From: CAZHGD01 sp964531735
GTDB lineage: Bacteria; Armatimonadota; UBA10988
Direction of reading: 5' to 3'
NCBI GenBank assembly: GCA_964531735.1
Contig: CAZHGD010000090.1
Location: forward strand, 1 to 29,384
Length of the DNA stretch: 29,384 bases
Below are positions 27,696-29,384 of the stretch, one piece after another. Each line of letters starts with the position of its first letter. Position 1 is the first letter of the stretch. The notes below the pieces were generated by a model. The model was not told where the DNA came from. It searched no databases and saw nothing but the letters and a program-made list of their open reading frames with translations. The position numbers and the translations under genes were made by a program.

Positions 27696-29384
27696 GTGAC
27701 GGATCGTCTGCTCGGACTGGTGATTGAGGAGCGTTACCGGTTGGTCCGCCAGCTGGGCCGCGGCAGCTTCGGCCGGGTGTATGAGGCCGAGGAACTGTTC
27801 GGCGGCGAGGTGGTCGACCACGTCGCGGTCAAACTGCTGACGCCCGACGCGGAGCAACAACGCCTCCTGGTCCGCGAAGTCCAGGCTCTGGCACGGCTGC
27901 GTCACCCGCATATCCTGCTCTACCGCGTCTCGGGCTCGCTCATCCTGGGTGTGGACGACGCGGTCTACATCGTCACCGAACTGGCCCAGGGCACGCTGGC
28001 CGACCGGCTGGAGCAGTCCGGACCGCTGCCGGAGCCCGAGGCCCAGGGCGTGGCGGTCGCGCTGGCTGAGGCGCTGGCCTACCTGCACGGCCAGGGGCTG
28101 GTCCACCGTGACCTGAAGCCGGCGAACCTGTTCGCCGTGGGCGACTCCTGGAAGGTCGGCGATTTCGGTCTGGTGCGCGCCTTCGGCGACAGCCAGACGA
28201 CGGCCTCGGGCGTCATCGGCACCTTCAACCACATGGCGCCCGAGATGTTCCGTGGGCAGGTCGGCCCGGCCAGTGATATCTACGCCTTGGGGGTGACGCT
28301 GCTGGAGGTGCTCACCGGCCACCCGGCGCACGAGGCGAGCAGTCAGGCGGAGCTGGTCCAGAAGGTGCTCAGCGAGCCGCCGACCATCCCGGCCACGGTG
28401 CCGGCGCCGTACAGCGGGTTGGTCGAGCGGTGTCTGGCCAAGGAGCCGTCGGCGCGGCCGACGGCGGCGGAGGTGCTGGTGCTGCTGGCGCGGCCGACCA
28501 CAGCGGCCGAGCCGGCGGTGCCGGCGAGCCAGGCGCCGACGGTGATCGCCGCGGAGCCATTGCCTGCGCCGCCTGCCGCGATGCCGCTATCGCTGCCTGC
28601 CGCCGGCCGGCCTGGGCCAGCGCGGCGGTGGTGGGTGGCGGTGGCGGGCCTGCTGGTGCTGGGCGTGGCCTTGGTATTGGTGCCGCTGGTGGCGCGCCGA
28701 CCGGCCACCGGCGGCCCGGCGGTGCAAACGGTCACCAACCCAACAGAGGGACCATCGGTGGAAACGGTCACCAACCCAAAAGACGGCAGCGAACTGGTCC
28801 TGGTGCCGGCGGGCGAGTTCGAGATGGGCGACGGGCAGGATGGCAATTGTCCACAGCACCGGGTATACCTGGACGCGTACTTCATCGGCAAGTACTGCGT
28901 GACGAATGCCCAGTACGCCAAGTTCGTCGGCGAGACGGGGCACCGAGCGCCAGACCACATAGGCGCGGGCGAGTTTGTGTGGCGGGGTAGGAGCTACCCG
29001 CCGGAGAAGGCGGACCACCCGGTGGTGTGTGTGAGTTGGGACGACGCGCAAGCCTATGCGCAGTGGGCGGGGCTGGCGTTGCCGACGGAAGCGCAGTGGG
29101 AGAAGGCAGCGCGCGGGCCGCGGAACACGATCTACCCGTGGGGCGACGAGTGGGATGCGAGCAAGTGCCGGAACGATGGGAACAGAGGAAGTGAGACCAC
29201 AGCGGCCGTGACGGCCTACCCGCAGGGCGTGAGCGGCTACGGGACCTATCAACAGAGCGGTAATGTGGATGAGTGGTGTGCGGACTGGTACGACCACTAC
29301 TACTACGGCAGGAGCGCCAAGGAGAACCCGACCGGCCCGGCGCGCGGCGCGGCGCGGGTCCACCGCGGCAGCGGCTGGCGCAAC
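27696..29384 (+). CDS. Membrane Ser/Thr protein kinase fused to FGE-sulfatase-type domain, 3' end cut
   Basis: At least 563 residues, open at the window edge. Residues 14-285 form a Hanks-type kinase: glycine loop GRGSFGRV (21-28), Lys46 in VAVKLL, HRDLKPAN with Asp139, DFG from Asp156, and APE at 181-183, all intact, so it should be active. A Pro/Ala-rich linker leads to one membrane helix (about 312-332). After it, outside the cytoplasm, a linker repeats a 12-residue unit (QTVTNPTEG, ETVTNPKDG), then a formylglycine-generating-enzyme/sulfatase-modifying-factor-type domain starts near 366: ELVLVPAGEFEMG, FIGKYCVTNAQYAKFV, ALPTEAQWEKAARG, YPWGDEW, SGNVDEWCADWY. In such kinases this domain is usually a sensor or binder rather than an active enzyme. 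The GTG at 27696 has AGGAGGG upstream. The ligand is unknown. Confidence 0.93.
   Translation, partial: MTDRLLGLVIEERYRLVRQLGRGSFGRVYEAEELFGGEVVDHVAVKLLTPDAEQQRLLVREVQALARLRHPHILLYRVSGSLILGVDDAVYIVTELAQGTLADRLEQSGPLPEPEAQGVAVALAEALAYLHGQGLVHRDLKPANLFAVGDSWKVGDFGLVRAFGDSQTTASGVIGTFNHMAPEMFRGQVGPASDIYALGVTLLEVLTGHPAHEASSQAELVQKVLSEPPTIPATVPAPYSGLVERCLAKEPSARPTAAEVLVLLARPTTAAEPAVPASQAPTVIAAEPLPAPPAAMPLSLPAAGRPGPARRWWVAVAGLLVLGVALVLVPLVARRPATGGPAVQTVTNPTEGPSVETVTNPKDGSELVLVPAGEFEMGDGQDGNCPQHRVYLDAYFIGKYCVTNAQYAKFVGETGHRAPDHIGAGEFVWRGRSYPPEKADHPVVCVSWDDAQAYAQWAGLALPTEAQWEKAARGPRNTIYPWGDEWDASKCRNDGNRGSETTAAVTAYPQGVSGYGTYQQSGNVDEWCADWYDHYYYGRSAKENPTGPARGAARVHRGSGWRN

Noticed and set aside
1..29384. 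CRISPR array, tRNA, rRNA, insertion sequence or prophage genes.
   Set aside because: No regularly spaced repeats of CRISPR type, no tRNA-like cloverleaf or rRNA conserved stretch, and no transposase, integrase or phage structural motif was seen.

Overview
The window is a stretch of bacterial chromosome of very high GC (about 70% by eye) with strong GGAGG-type ribosome binding sites, short intergenic gaps and many stop/start overlaps. It has no phage, plasmid, transposase, CRISPR, tRNA or rRNA signature. The gene mix is three Gfo/Idh/MocA-type dehydrogenases, a TIM-barrel sugar isomerase, a mutarotase, secreted hydrolases and a Ser/Thr kinase fused to a formylglycine-generating-enzyme (FGE)-type domain. 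That mix is typical of saprophytic environmental lineages such as Armatimonadota, Planctomycetes or Chloroflexi relatives. I cannot place the organism more precisely from sequence alone.

Layout. (1) 1-3986, plus strand: the tail of a discoidin-domain protein, two adjacent M16 peptidase subunits with complementary active-site losses, and a Gfo/Idh/MocA dehydrogenase, closed by a hairpin at 3998-4030. (2) 4041-9092, minus strand: a secreted protein of unknown function, then an iron-uptake unit read as feoA, feoB, a small Cys-rich membrane protein and a sugar isomerase. This unit has a clear sigma70-type promoter, an operator-like palindrome at the start and a strong hairpin at the end. (3) 9211-13882: a small orphan gene facing a three-gene secreted unit of a Tat-exported alpha/beta hydrolase, a large possible polysaccharide-active protein and a second alpha/beta hydrolase. 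(4) 14006-17572, plus strand: a dehydrogenase overlapping an ABC exporter ATPase and its permease. (5) 17577-19453, minus strand: FabI overlapping a nitronate monooxygenase/FabK-like flavoenzyme. (6) 19812-23430, plus strand: five tightly packed genes for an ICMT-like membrane methyltransferase, a small Cys-containing membrane protein, a Cys-rich radical SAM enzyme resembling the tetraether-synthase (Tes/COG1964) group, a non-canonical Lgt-like protein and a small two-helix membrane protein. This is the most interesting block and looks like an uncharacterised membrane-lipid or membrane-protein modification pathway. (7) 23481-27250: an SDR oxidoreductase, a third Gfo/Idh/MocA protein, endonuclease III and a mutarotase. 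(8) 27696 to the end: a membrane-anchored Ser/Thr kinase with an extracytoplasmic FGE-type domain, cut by the window edge.

Two intergenic gaps (25447-25550 and 27409-27517) carry related inverted pairs of REP-like palindromes. Their inner stems change in sequence but keep pairing, which marks them as members of one dispersed structured repeat family. Three minus-strand transcription units share promoters of the form TTGAC-N with exactly 17 bp to a TA-type -10 box.
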